64,000 nt of DNA from CAIWHR01 sp963836265 (GCA_963836265.1 CAWIIO010000002.1:186001-250000), one strand, 5' to 3'; shown: positions 27,114-35,774, numbered from the stretch's first letter. Numbers and translations: made by a program. Notes: generated by a model not told the origin, from the sequence alone.

Positions 27114-27791
27114 ATGGACGCTAGCGCGCTCCTGCTCTCGCTGAAGCTTGCCGCGCTCACCGTCGCCATTCTCGTGCCGGGGGGAATCCTCGTCGCGCGC
27201 CTCCTCGCGGCCCACGAATTCGCCGGCAAGCCGTTCGTCGAGGCGGCCTTGGCGCTGCCGCTCGTGCTGCCGCCGACGGTGCTGGGCTACTACCTGCTCG
27301 TCGCCATGGGCGGCCGCTCGCCGCTCGGACGCTGGTACGAAGCCACGGTCGGGCATCCGCTGGTGTTCACCTTCGACGGCCTGCTCGTCGCGTCGATCAT
27401 CTTCAACCTGCCGTTCGCGATCCAGCCGCTGCAGCGCGCGTTCGAAGCGATTCCCGACGACCTGCGGCACGCCGCGGCGTGCTGCGGGCTCACCAGTGCC
27501 CAAAGCCTGTGGCGGATCGAGCTGCCGCTTGCGTGGAGCGGCCTGCTCACCGCAGTGGTGTTGACCTTCGCGCACACCCTGGGCGAGTTCGGCGTCGTGC
27601 TGATGGTCGGCGGCAGCATTCCCGGCGAGACGAAGACGATCGCCCTGGCGATCTACGATCGGGTGCAGGGGTTCGACATGGCGGGCGCCGGTTTGATGTC
27701 GGCGGTGCTGCTGCTCCTGTCGATCGTTGCGATCGGCGTCACGTTCCTCTCGTCGTCGCGCCGGCGGGCGGGCCATGGACCGGCCCGCTGA
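27114..27791 (+). CDS. modB: Molybdate ABC transporter permease
   Basis: 225-residue inner-membrane permease with five or six helices (LLSLKLAALTVAILVPGGIL; LALPLVLPPTVLGYYLLVAM; LMSAVLLLLSIVAIGVTFL). The cytoplasmic EAA loop that docks the ATPase is recognisable (AACCGLTSAQSLWRIELPLA). It sits four bases after modA, and its 3' end overlaps modC by 17 bases. The ATG at 27114 gives the usual ModB length. Confidence 0.93.
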   Translation: MDASALLLSLKLAALTVAILVPGGILVARLLAAHEFAGKPFVEAALALPLVLPPTVLGYYLLVAMGGRSPLGRWYEATVGHPLVFTFDGLLVASIIFNLPFAIQPLQRAFEAIPDDLRHAAACCGLTSAQSLWRIELPLAWSGLLTAVVLTFAHTLGEFGVVLMVGGSIPGETKTIALAIYDRVQGFDMAGAGLMSAVLLLLSIVAIGVTFLSSSRRRAGHGPAR

Positions 27792-28905
27792 CCACCTGCG
27801 CGTGGAGCTCGTCCAGCAGCGGCCGATTCCGCTGGCGGTGACGCTCGACTGCGCGCGCGGCGAGGTGCTCGCCCTGGTCGGGCCGTCGGGGAGCGGAAAG
27901 TCGACGATCCTGCGCACGATCGCCGGGATCTACACGCCGGCCCGCGGCCGGATCGACGTCGGCGACGAGGCGTGGCTCGACACCGCCGCCGGCATCCGGC
28001 GCGGGGCGCGCGAGCGCTCGGTGGGGTTCGTGTTCCAGAACTATGCGCTGTTCCCCCATCTGTCCGCGATCGACAACGTCGTCCAGGCGATGGGACACGT
28101 GCCTGCAGCCGAAAGGCGCGGGCGCGCGCGACGCCTGCTCGAGCGCACGAACTTGGCCGGCCTCGAGGCGCGGCACCCGGCGCAACTGTCGGGCGGCCAG
28201 CAGCAGCGCGTGGCGGTCGCGCGCGCGCTCGCCCGCGATCCGAAAGTGCTGCTGCTCGACGAGCCGTTCTCCGCCGTCGATCAGGTGACGCGGGAGAAGC
28301 TCTACGAAGAGCTGGCCACGTTGCGCGCCGATCTCAACGTTCCGGTGATCCTCGTCACGCACGCGCTCTCCGAAGCATCGATGCTCGCCGATCGGATGTC
28401 GATTCTGCACCACGGCACGACGCTGCAGACGGACACGGCGCAGGCGGTCATGACCCGGCCGTTCTCCCCGGAGGTGGCGCGGCTCGTCGGGATCAAGAAC
28501 GTCTTCGAGGCCGAAGTGGTCGACCACGATCGAGGGCGCAATCTCACCCACATCCGCTGGTTCGACATGACGTTCGAGGCGCGCCTTGCGCCGCAGTTCG
28601 CCGTCGGCGCGCGCGTGGCCTGGTGCGTTCCATCGTCGCACATCGTCCTGCACCGACGCGACCGGCCGTCGCGCGGCGAGCACGAAAACCCGGTCCCGGG
28701 CACGATCAAGCGGTGCATCGCACTGGGCGAAACGACCGCGCTCGCGCTTTCCGTGGGCGCGGGCCAGCGCACGGACATCCACTTCTCGGTGCCGACGCAC
28801 ACGGCCCGCCGCAACGGCCTTGCGATCGGCGCCAATGCTCGCGTCTCCTTGCTCGCGGACGGCATTCACCTGATGCCGGCCGACGCCGCGGCGGTCGCGC
28901 ATTGA
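27775..28905 (+). CDS. modC: Molybdate ABC transporter ATPase
   Basis: 376-residue ABC ATPase that powers ModB. Walker A GPSGSGKST, signature LSGGQQQRVAVA and Walker B VLLLDEPF are intact. The C-terminal part (residues about 235-376) is a MOP/TOBE-like regulatory domain (VPGTIKRCIALGETTALALS; LAIGANARVSLLADGIHLM) that can bind oxyanion. It overlaps modB by 17 bases. A second copy of the last 32 codons, degenerate, lies downstream at 29426-29521. Confidence 0.93.
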   Translation: MDRPADHLRVELVQQRPIPLAVTLDCARGEVLALVGPSGSGKSTILRTIAGIYTPARGRIDVGDEAWLDTAAGIRRGARERSVGFVFQNYALFPHLSAIDNVVQAMGHVPAAERRGRARRLLERTNLAGLEARHPAQLSGGQQQRVAVARALARDPKVLLLDEPFSAVDQVTREKLYEELATLRADLNVPVILVTHALSEASMLADRMSILHHGTTLQTDTAQAVMTRPFSPEVARLVGIKNVFEAEVVDHDRGRNLTHIRWFDMTFEARLAPQFAVGARVAWCVPSSHIVLHRRDRPSRGEHENPVPGTIKRCIALGETTALALSVGAGQRTDIHFSVPTHTARRNGLAIGANARVSLLADGIHLMPADAAAVAH

Positions 28906-28908
28906 GCG

Positions 28909-29397
28909 TCAGCGTTGCTGCAGGCCCCTGATCCCGCTGTCGACGCTCAGGTCGACGTGCGTCACCGTCCCCGCCGGCACCGTGACCGTCCGATTCGGTG
29001 CGCGCGGAAACGGTCCGCGCGCTTCGGAACGCAGCCGGTAGGTCCCCGGCTCGACGCGGACCCGGAAGCAGCCGTCGGCATCGGTCTTGAATCGGGTGAC
29101 CTCCCGGCCGTTCGCGTCCAGCACGAGGAGGGTCGTCTGGTACGGACGGGCGTTGGGCTCGCCCGCCCTCGCCACGGGCGTCGTCGGGCCGATCGTGACG
29201 CAGCCCTCGATCCCGCTTTCGCGAGACGACGCTGCCTGGCCGGAGGCATCGACGCGCTCGCGCGGCGGCGCGCCTTCGGTGACTGCTCGCGCCGGCGGCG
29301 AAGCTGCGGACATCCCGGGCGCCGCTTCGCCGTTGGCCGTCGCGGCGCACAAGAGCATCAGGATGCCGCCGCCGCACGCCAGAAGATGGCGCCGCAA
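28909..29397 (-). CDS. Exported carboxypeptidase-regulatory-like (Ig-fold) protein
   Basis: Small secreted protein, convergent with modC (three bases apart). Residues after the signal-like segment (RRHLLACGGGILMLLCAATA) are a disordered linker. A beta-sandwich like the carboxypeptidase regulatory domain follows: EGCVTIGPTTPVAR, TLLVLDANGREVTRFKTDAD and CFRVRVEPGTYRLRSEARG. The start is uncertain. The frame is open to 29781, but the upstream part is antisense to a modC relic and has no sense of its own. A TTG at 29397 begins the signal segment and is my choice; an ATG at 29652 remains possible. Function unknown. Confidence 0.6.
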   Translation of the reverse strand: MRRHLLACGGGILMLLCAATANGEAAPGMSAASPPARAVTEGAPPRERVDASGQAASSRESGIEGCVTIGPTTPVARAGEPNARPYQTTLLVLDANGREVTRFKTDADGCFRVRVEPGTYRLRSEARGPFPRAPNRTVTVPAGTVTHVDLSVDSGIRGLQQR

Positions 29398-29425
29398 GCG
29401 CAGTCGCGCCGCCGTCGCGCAACGA

Positions 29426-29521
29426 ACGGTCCGCCGCCACGGGTTTGCGATCGGCGCCAATGCCCGCCTCTCCCTGCTCGCCGACGGCATCCGCGTGCTG
29501 GGAGCCGATGCGGCGGTGGTC
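29426..29521 (+). pseudogene. Relic of the 3' end of a second modC-like gene
   Basis: Translated on the plus strand, 32 codons match the end of the ModC upstream at 23 of 32 residues (RRHGFAIGANARLSLLADGI against RRNGLAIGANARVSLLADGI). Many differences are at third codon positions, so this was once a functional paralogue rather than a fresh duplication. No ATP-binding part is present and no start or RBS belongs to it. The frame runs on without homology to 29677. Confidence 0.6.
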
Positions 29522-29673
29522 CTCACCCGCTCTGCGCAGCCGACGAGATTGCGGCGGCGTGCCGGAAACGCTCGCGCCGGCGTCGCGCGGCGGTTCGGAA
29601 AGCTGAGTTGCGGGAAAGGCGAAAGGCAAATGCGGCGGCGTTCGTCTGTCATGAGTCTGGTTCCCGTGTCGAT

Positions 29674-29687
29674 TTGACACAGGTCAA
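29674..29687. promoter_or_regulatory. FNR/Anr-type box upstream of mtrAB
   Basis: TTGACACAGGTCAA is a perfect inverted repeat (TTGAC, four bases, GTCAA) matching the FNR/Anr/Dnr consensus TTGAT-N4-ATCAA except for the symmetric T-to-C change. It lies 375 bases before the decaheme cytochrome start. A TATTTT at 29732-29737 would place the box near -63, a class I activator position, though this promoter choice is tentative. It could also serve the leftward gene. Confidence 0.6.
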
Positions 29688-29744
29688 CAAACCTAATCAG
29701 GAAATGGTCTTTTCCTTCTGAAACAGTGATGTATTTTTGCAACA

Positions 29745-29759
29745 GCGACAAAATGTCGC
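29745..29759. promoter_or_regulatory. Palindromic operator candidate in the mtrAB leader
   Basis: GCGACA-AAA-TGTCGC is a perfect 6-bp inverted repeat with a 3-base spacer. It is flanked by an outer pair, GAAACA near 29720 and TGTTTC near 29764. It sits just after the FNR-type box in AT-richer DNA. It may be an operator for a dimeric regulator or a leader hairpin; the regulator is unknown. Confidence 0.35.
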
Positions 29760-30061
29760 ACCTTGTTTCATTGACCCGCATATTCGGGAAACGTTAAAAA
29801 TAGCGCACCACCGCATCAACGCTTTTTTTACCGGCGAACGCCCTCGAGTTCGCGGGGATGGAAGGCGCGAGGAACAGAACAGATGCGGCATTGACGGGCA
29901 ATGCGGGTCTCGGCCCCGTTGCTCCGGCGCGCAACAAGACGAACGGATTTCGCGCGGCCTTCTTTCCGCGCCCGATGGACCGGCGGCCGGTGGCCGCGGA
30001 CCTCGCGAGAGCACGGACCCTTGTCCGCTCCGCGGGGCGCACCGAGACGAAAGGGGATCAA

Positions 30062-31051
30062 ATGCGAATCAAATCCTTCATCGCCGCGTCGGGGCTTCTG
30101 GCGATCTTCGCGGCGTTTCTGGCGGCGCCCGCGCTAGCCCAGCAGCAGTCCGGGCCCATGGCGCCGGTGTGCGCCAACTGCCACGAGGCGCAGTGGAAGG
30201 CGATCGATCTCACGGCGCACGGCGCGAAGAACGACGCCCAGGGCAGCATGTGCCAGGCCTGCCACGGCGACGCGTCCGAACACCTGAAGGATCCGATGAA
30301 GGCCAAGCCGGCCAACCCCTTCGGCAAGGGCCACACGGCCGCGGAGCGCGCGGCGGTGTGCCTGAGTTGCCACTCGGGCAACCGCAACCTCGCGTTCTGG
30401 ACGTCGGGCAAGCACGCGATAAACCAGGTCGCGTGCACCAACTGCCACAGCATCCACGGCAAGTCGCTCGCGCCGTCGGTCAACAAGTTCACGACGACGT
30501 TCCTGCCCAACCAGGCGGAGATCTGCTGGCAGTGCCACCAGCCGATCCGCGCGGCGAACTTCAAGCCGTCACATCATCCGATCATCGAGGGCAAGGTCAA
30601 ATGCACCGACTGCCACAACCCGCACGGCGCGATCACGCCGGCGATGCTGAAGCAGCCGACGATCAACGACCAGTGCTACTCGTGCCACGCCGACAAGCGC
30701 GGTCCCTACGTGTTCAACCACCCGCCGGTCGAGGAGAACTGCGCGACCTGCCACAACCCGCACGGCTCGGTGCATGCGCGACTGCTGAACGAGTCGGCGC
30801 CGAACCTCTGCCAGGACTGCCACGACGGGTCGCGGCACCCCGGGACGGTGTACGGCGCGTCCGGAGGCTTCAACTGCGCGGCCGGCGATACCACGGTGAG
30901 CGGGGGCATCCCTGTTTGTCCGCCGAGTCGCACCGGGCAGCCCAACCCGAGCGTGAACAACCGCCTCGTGACGCGCGCGTGCCTCAATTGCCACAGCAAC
31001 ATCCATGGCAGCAACGCGCCGGGCAACCGCGGCCAGTTCTTCTTGCGATAG
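30062..31051 (+). CDS. mtrA: Decaheme c-type cytochrome, MtrA/DmsE family
   Basis: 329-residue periplasmic multiheme cytochrome, the same length as Shewanella MtrA. A signal peptide (IKSFIAASGLLAIFAAFLAA, cleaved near PALA-QQQ) is followed by exactly ten CxxCH heme sites (CANCH, CQACH, CLSCH, CTNCH, CWQCH, CTDCH, CYSCH, CATCH, CQDCH, CLNCH). The regular spacing and HNPHG-type distal histidines identify the DmsE/MtrA/MtoA/PioA family. These form an electron wire inside an MtrB barrel. A GAAAGGGGATC ribosome-binding site precedes the ATG. It lies 15 bases before mtrB. Direction of electron flow (iron reduction or oxidation) cannot be read from sequence. Confidence 0.93.
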   Translation: MRIKSFIAASGLLAIFAAFLAAPALAQQQSGPMAPVCANCHEAQWKAIDLTAHGAKNDAQGSMCQACHGDASEHLKDPMKAKPANPFGKGHTAAERAAVCLSCHSGNRNLAFWTSGKHAINQVACTNCHSIHGKSLAPSVNKFTTTFLPNQAEICWQCHQPIRAANFKPSHHPIIEGKVKCTDCHNPHGAITPAMLKQPTINDQCYSCHADKRGPYVFNHPPVEENCATCHNPHGSVHARLLNESAPNLCQDCHDGSRHPGTVYGASGGFNCAAGDTTVSGGIPVCPPSRTGQPNPSVNNRLVTRACLNCHSNIHGSNAPGNRGQFFLR

Positions 31052-31066
31052 GACCGGGAGACAACC

Positions 31067-33829
31067 ATGAGCAGGAAACTTCTTAGCTCCCTCATCGCCA
31101 GCCTGTTCGCCGCCGCGCCTGCCTTTGCGCAGAGCGACAACGATCCGATGCGCGTCGAGGGCACGGGGACCGTCGAAGGCTTCTACAACAACGAGAGCGC
31201 GACCGACAAGGCGAAGCTCAACGAGTACCAGGACCTCGGCAACGGCGCGCTGTCGAACTTTGGCGTGCGTGGCCGCAACAGCACGACGTGGTTCCAGGGC
31301 TACGGCGAGAACTTCGGCCGCAGCGACCAGTTCATGTTCCTGCGCGGCGGCATGTACGGCGTGTTCAAGGCGGGTGGGTACCTCAACGACATCCCGCACG
31401 ACTTCTCGACCAATGCGTACTCGCCGTTCGTCGGCATCGGCGGCAACGTGCTGACGACGACGTTCCCGCTGTCGACGCTGCCGAACCCGAACCCGCCCGC
31501 CAACTGGAGCCAGTTCACCCTTGGCTACGACCGGCGCGACGCGGGCGGCTTCGCCGAGTGGCAGAAGAACAGCCCGTGGTACTTCCGCGTCGACGGCAAC
31601 CAGGTGACGTTCAGCGGCACCAAGCCCGGCTCCGGATCCAACGGAACGAGCCCGGGCAACGGCTATACCGACCTCGCAATCCCCACGAACTTCCAGACGA
31701 GCAACTGGGGCGTCGAAGGGGGTTACCAGGCGAACAAGGCGACGCTGTCGCTGCGCTGGGACTACAGCAAGTTCGACAACGGCAGCAACACGCTGCAGTG
31801 GACGAACCCGTACTTCGGCGGCAACAACCTCGATACGACCTATCTCCCGCCCGACAACACGTTCAACAAGTTCACGGTCACCGGCAACTACCGCGACCTG
31901 CCGTGGCGGTCGGTGCTCTCGGCGCGCTACACGTGGGCGAAGACGACGAGCGACGTCGGGCTGGCGAACTATGCGCTCAACACGGGCGGCGTGTACGGCA
32001 ACACGCTGCCCGACGTCGGCACGTTCAACGGCGAGAACGTCAACCAGTCGTTCGCGCTCGCGTGGACGGCGCACCCGGTCGCGTCGGTCGACACGCGCGC
32101 CTACTACTACTGGACCAAGCTGCAGAACAACTCGACCGTGGTCGAGTACGGCGATGCGCCGACGACGCCCCTGCCCAGCGGTCTGGGCTGCGGCAACCTC
32201 GTGGTGGCCGGGGTGCCGACACAGATCGTCGGCAACTGCGAGAACGAGCTCTACAACTACTCCAAAAACGACGTCGGGTTCGACATCTGGTGGACGTTCG
32301 CGCGCGGCAACCGCCTTGGCGGCGGCTGGGATTACTTCGACATCGACCAGACCCGCGTCGACTACGACAAGTCGCACTGGAACAAGCTGTGGGCCGAGTA
32401 CAAGAATACGATGCTCGACACGCTGTCCGCCCGCGTGAAATACCAGTATGTCAAGCGCGACTCGACGCTGAACTACAGCAACGACCCGCTTCCCAACGGG
32501 GGCGCGAACAATCCGAACTACCTGTTGCCGTACACGTCGGCGTTCGACCTGCAGAGCAGCACCACCAATTTCGCCAAGCTCCTGCTCGACTGGACCCCGA
32601 TCGCGAACGTCGGCGTCTCGTTCGAAGGCACGTGGGCGAAGACCGACTTCGACGACGTGACCTACGGCCGCACCAGCCAAGACCGCCAGGGCTACTTCCT
32701 GAGCGGCAACTGGAACGCGTCGGAAAGGCTGAAGCTCAACGCGTTCGGCGACTGGGAGGAATACAAGTACCCGTCGAACCACCGCTACATCGGCACGGTA
32801 GCCGGCGGACCGAATCCGCCCTCGGGATATTGCACGACCGCGAACCCGAACTGCTACGACCCGTTCGCCGCGCCGAATCCCAACGCGTCGTACAACTGGA
32901 ACTCGGGGACCAAGGACACGACGTGGATGATCGGCGTCGGTGCCGACTGGACGGCGACCGATGCGTTCACGCTGGGCGGGTCGTACCTGTACGTGTCAAA
33001 CAGCGGCAACGCGACCTTTGGCGCCCAGGACAACGCCGCCACGTCGCCTGTTCCGCTCAACATCAGCAACTTCGACAATGCCAAGCAGCAGTACTTCAAC
33101 CTCAAGGGCGCCTGGAACTACAACCGGAACTGGTCGATCACCGGCGGCTACTCGTACCTGAAGTACAGCCACGACGACATCGCCACCAACGGCTACCAGT
33201 ACGTGCTGCCGTACGTGTCGGTGGTGGGCGGTCAGATCGTCCCGACCCCGGCGACCACCACGTCGTTGAGCTACCTCAACGGCTACGACGCGTTTACGGA
33301 CGGCCACGCCAACATCTTCTGGGTCGGCGTGACGTACAAGTTCGACGCGCCGCCGCTGCCGGTCCCGCCGTTGCGGGTCGCCGAAGCCCCCAGGCCGGTT
33401 GTCGCGCCGCCGCCGCCCCCACCGCCGCCACCGCCGCCGCCACCGCCGCCGCCGAAGATGACGACGCTGTCCGCCGACGAGCTCTTCGCGTTCGACAGCG
33501 CGGTGCTGATGGACAAGTCGAAGGCAGCGCTCGACCGGATCGCGCAGGATCTCAATCGCGATCCGAAGGCGGCGGTTGTCCCGATCGTCGGTTACACGGA
33601 CCGCCTCGGGTCCAACGCCTACAACCTGAAGCTCTCGCAGGGACGCGCCGACGCGGTCAAGGACTATCTGGTGTCGAGGGGCGTCGCCGCGGGGCGGCTG
33701 CAGGCCACGGGCAAAGGCGAAGCCGATCCGGTCGTGCAGTGCACCGAAAAGAACCGCGATGCGCTCATCAAGTGCCTCGCGCCCAACCGCCGCGTCGTCA
33801 TCGGTCCGGTCACGGTTCCCGCGATGTGA
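31067..33829 (+). CDS. mtrB: MtrB/PioB outer-membrane porin fused to an OmpA domain
   Basis: 920-residue outer-membrane protein. After a signal peptide (SRKLLSSLIASLFAAAPAFA) comes a barrel of about 750 residues of the MtrB/PioB family with alternating aromatic strands (YDYSKF-like, WTNPYFGG, YWTKLQNNS). It is the sheath for the adjacent decaheme cytochrome. A run of 16 prolines (781-796) leads to an OmpA-like domain (about 800-915) with the peptidoglycan-binding residues D845 (GYTDRLGSNAYNLKLSQGRA) and R860. Shewanella MtrB is about 697 residues and lacks this part. The N-terminal CxxC of Shewanella MtrB is also absent. The domain would tether the conduit to the cell wall. Confidence 0.9.
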   Translation: MSRKLLSSLIASLFAAAPAFAQSDNDPMRVEGTGTVEGFYNNESATDKAKLNEYQDLGNGALSNFGVRGRNSTTWFQGYGENFGRSDQFMFLRGGMYGVFKAGGYLNDIPHDFSTNAYSPFVGIGGNVLTTTFPLSTLPNPNPPANWSQFTLGYDRRDAGGFAEWQKNSPWYFRVDGNQVTFSGTKPGSGSNGTSPGNGYTDLAIPTNFQTSNWGVEGGYQANKATLSLRWDYSKFDNGSNTLQWTNPYFGGNNLDTTYLPPDNTFNKFTVTGNYRDLPWRSVLSARYTWAKTTSDVGLANYALNTGGVYGNTLPDVGTFNGENVNQSFALAWTAHPVASVDTRAYYYWTKLQNNSTVVEYGDAPTTPLPSGLGCGNLVVAGVPTQIVGNCENELYNYSKNDVGFDIWWTFARGNRLGGGWDYFDIDQTRVDYDKSHWNKLWAEYKNTMLDTLSARVKYQYVKRDSTLNYSNDPLPNGGANNPNYLLPYTSAFDLQSSTTNFAKLLLDWTPIANVGVSFEGTWAKTDFDDVTYGRTSQDRQGYFLSGNWNASERLKLNAFGDWEEYKYPSNHRYIGTVAGGPNPPSGYCTTANPNCYDPFAAPNPNASYNWNSGTKDTTWMIGVGADWTATDAFTLGGSYLYVSNSGNATFGAQDNAATSPVPLNISNFDNAKQQYFNLKGAWNYNRNWSITGGYSYLKYSHDDIATNGYQYVLPYVSVVGGQIVPTPATTTSLSYLNGYDAFTDGHANIFWVGVTYKFDAPPLPVPPLRVAEAPRPVVAPPPPPPPPPPPPPPPPKMTTLSADELFAFDSAVLMDKSKAALDRIAQDLNRDPKAAVVPIVGYTDRLGSNAYNLKLSQGRADAVKDYLVSRGVAAGRLQATGKGEADPVVQCTEKNRDALIKCLAPNRRVVIGPVTVPAM

Positions 33830-33892
33830 CCGGATCCATCGACCACGGCGCGATGACCGATTGGCGCCGAGCGTCAACCGAGCCTCCAGTGG

Positions 33893-33921
33893 CCGCGTCC
33901 CCCGGGACGCGGTCTTTTTTT
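33893..33921 (+). terminator. Strong intrinsic terminator after mtrAB
   Basis: A perfect 9-bp GC stem (CCGCGTCCC, two-base loop, GGGACGCGG) is followed by TCTTTTTTT. It lies 64 bases after the mtrB stop and before the dehydrogenase gene. It marks the end of the two-gene mtrAB transcript. Confidence 0.9.
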
Positions 33922-33970
33922 GAGCGGCTTTGGTATCGTCGCCTTGCCTGTATGCGCGAAAGGCCCGCCC

Positions 33971-34951
33971 ATGAGAATCACGATCCTCGACGACTATTTC
34001 GACACGATCCGCACGCTCCCCTGCTTTCGCAAGCTCGACGGCCACGAGGTCACGATCTGGAACGATCACGTAGAGGATGTCGATGCGCTCGCCGACCGGC
34101 TTAAGGACACCGAAGCGCTGGTGCTGATCCGCGAGCGCACGCAAGTCCGCGCGCCGCTGTTGGCGCGCCTGCCGAAGCTCCGCCTCATCAGCCAGCGCAG
34201 CGTCTATCCGCATATCGACATCGATGCCTGTACCCGTCTCGGGGTCGTCGTTTCGTCGAGCCAGCATGCGGGGACGCCGTGCTACGCCGCCGCGGAGCTC
34301 ACGTGGGGGCTCGTCCTCGCAGCGGTCCGCCAGATACCGCAGCAAATGGCAGCGCTCAGGTCTGGCAAGTGGCAGATCGGCGTCGGCGCGACGCTGCGCG
34401 ACAAGACGCTCGGGATCTACGGCTACGGCAGGATCGGCAGCGTCGTGGCGGGCTACGGGCGGGCGTTCGGCATGAACGTGCTGGTCTGGGCGCGCGAGGC
34501 GTCGCTCGTCCGCGCGCGCGCCGATGGCTACCCCACCGCGCCGAGCAAGGCGGCGTTCTTCGAAGCCTGCGACGTCGTGTCGCTGCACATGCGCCTCGTC
34601 AAGGATACGCGCGGCATCGTCAGCGCGGACGATCTCGCCCGGATGAAGCCCACCGCACTCCTGGTGAACACCAGCCGGGCGCAGCTGATCGAGGCCGGTG
34701 CACTGGTCGACGCGCTACGCGCCGGGCGGCCGGGGTTCGCCGCAGTCGACGTCTACGAGGACGAGCCGCTCGTCGACACTCGCCATCCGCTGCTCGCGAT
34801 GGACAACGTCGTGTGCACGCCGCACATCGGCTACGTCTCGCGCGACGAATACGAGATCCAGTTCTCCGAGATCTTCGATCAGATCGGGGCCTACGTTGCG
34901 GGTACGCCGATCAACGTGGTGAATCCGGACGTGCTGGGACACCCGAGGTAG
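33971..34951 (+). CDS. D-isomer-specific 2-hydroxyacid dehydrogenase
   Basis: 326-residue NAD(P)-dependent oxidoreductase of the D-2-hydroxyacid dehydrogenase family, interconverting a 2-oxo acid and a D-2-hydroxy acid. The Rossmann motif is LGIYGYGRIGSVVAGYGRAF. The catalytic set is an arginine near NTSRAQLIEAGAL, a glutamate in VYEDEPL and a histidine in TPHIGYVSRDEYE. The frame opens at 33920 within the terminator; the ATG at 33971 begins the conserved MRITILDDYF. It is separated from mtrB by a terminator, so it is an independent unit. Substrate unknown; phosphoglycerate- or glyoxylate-type substrates are both possible. Confidence 0.88.
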   Translation: MRITILDDYFDTIRTLPCFRKLDGHEVTIWNDHVEDVDALADRLKDTEALVLIRERTQVRAPLLARLPKLRLISQRSVYPHIDIDACTRLGVVVSSSQHAGTPCYAAAELTWGLVLAAVRQIPQQMAALRSGKWQIGVGATLRDKTLGIYGYGRIGSVVAGYGRAFGMNVLVWAREASLVRARADGYPTAPSKAAFFEACDVVSLHMRLVKDTRGIVSADDLARMKPTALLVNTSRAQLIEAGALVDALRAGRPGFAAVDVYEDEPLVDTRHPLLAMDNVVCTPHIGYVSRDEYEIQFSEIFDQIGAYVAGTPINVVNPDVLGHPR

Positions 34952-35051
34952 AGGACGGCGTCGCGTTGCGCTACCATTCCCGGGCGATCGTGCCGGCACG
35001 ACGTCACGTCTGTCTCGGAACGGCAACCTACTTCACTGGGGGCGACCACCC

Positions 35052-35774
35052 ATGGGCCCGAAAATCCTCGCCGAGTTCATCGGTACTTTCTGGCTGGTGC
35101 TGGGCGGCTGCGGCAGCGCGGTGCTGGCGGCCGCGTTTCCCGGCGTCGGCATCGGCCTGCTCGGCGTTTCGCTCGCGTTCGGCCTTACGGTGCTGACCGG
35201 CGCGTATGCGCTCGGGCCGATCTCGGGCGGGCATTTCAACCCCGCGGTCTCGGTCGGGCTCTGGGCCGGCGGACGCTTCCCCGGGAGCCAGCTTCTCCCC
35301 TACATCGTTGCCCAGGTCGTCGGGGCGATCGTCGGCGCCGGCGTGCTCTACCTGATTGCGAGCGGCAAGGCCGACTTCAGCCTGGCGGGCGGATTTGCAG
35401 CCAACGGCTACGGCGAGCATTCGCCGGGCAAGTATTCGCTGACGGCGGGGCTCGTTTCGGAGCTCGTGATGACGTTCATGTTCCTGATCGTCATCCTCGG
35501 CGCGACGCATCACCGGGCGCCGGTGGGCTTCGCCGGCATGACGATCGGCCTCGCGCTGACGTTGATCCATCTGATCAGCATCCCGGTGACCAATACCTCG
35601 GTCAATCCCGCACGCAGCACCGGGCCCGCGATCTTCGTCGGCGGCTGGGCGCTCGAGCAGCTCTGGGTGTTCTGGCTCGCCCCCGTCGTCGGCGCGGCAA
35701 TCGCCGGCTTCGTCTACCGGGCGCTCCTCGAGGGCGAGCGGCTGGAGCCGCCGGTGACCGGACGCAGGCCATAG
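35052..35774 (+). CDS. aqpZ: Aquaporin Z-type water channel
   Basis: 240-residue inner-membrane channel of the MIP family with six helices. The two pore NPA motifs are present (GGHFNPAVSVGLWAGGRF and TNTSVNPARSTGPAIF). The residues after the second motif (R-S-T-G-P) and the AEFIGTFWLVLGGCGSAVL start are those of AqpZ, a water-selective channel. Length matches E. coli AqpZ (231). It stands alone. Confidence 0.94.
   Translation: MGPKILAEFIGTFWLVLGGCGSAVLAAAFPGVGIGLLGVSLAFGLTVLTGAYALGPISGGHFNPAVSVGLWAGGRFPGSQLLPYIVAQVVGAIVGAGVLYLIASGKADFSLAGGFAANGYGEHSPGKYSLTAGLVSELVMTFMFLIVILGATHHRAPVGFAGMTIGLALTLIHLISIPVTNTSVNPARSTGPAIFVGGWALEQLWVFWLAPVVGAAIAGFVYRALLEGERLEPPVTGRRP

Noticed and set aside
30569..32782. 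737-codon frame antisense to mtrA and mtrB
   Set aside because: Valine/arginine-rich shadow of the cytochrome and barrel codons; no domain, RBS or signal peptide.
31288..34104. 938-codon frame overlapping mtrB in another phase
   Set aside because: It is Arg/Gln-rich low complexity produced by GC-rich codons of mtrB, with no start signal or domain.
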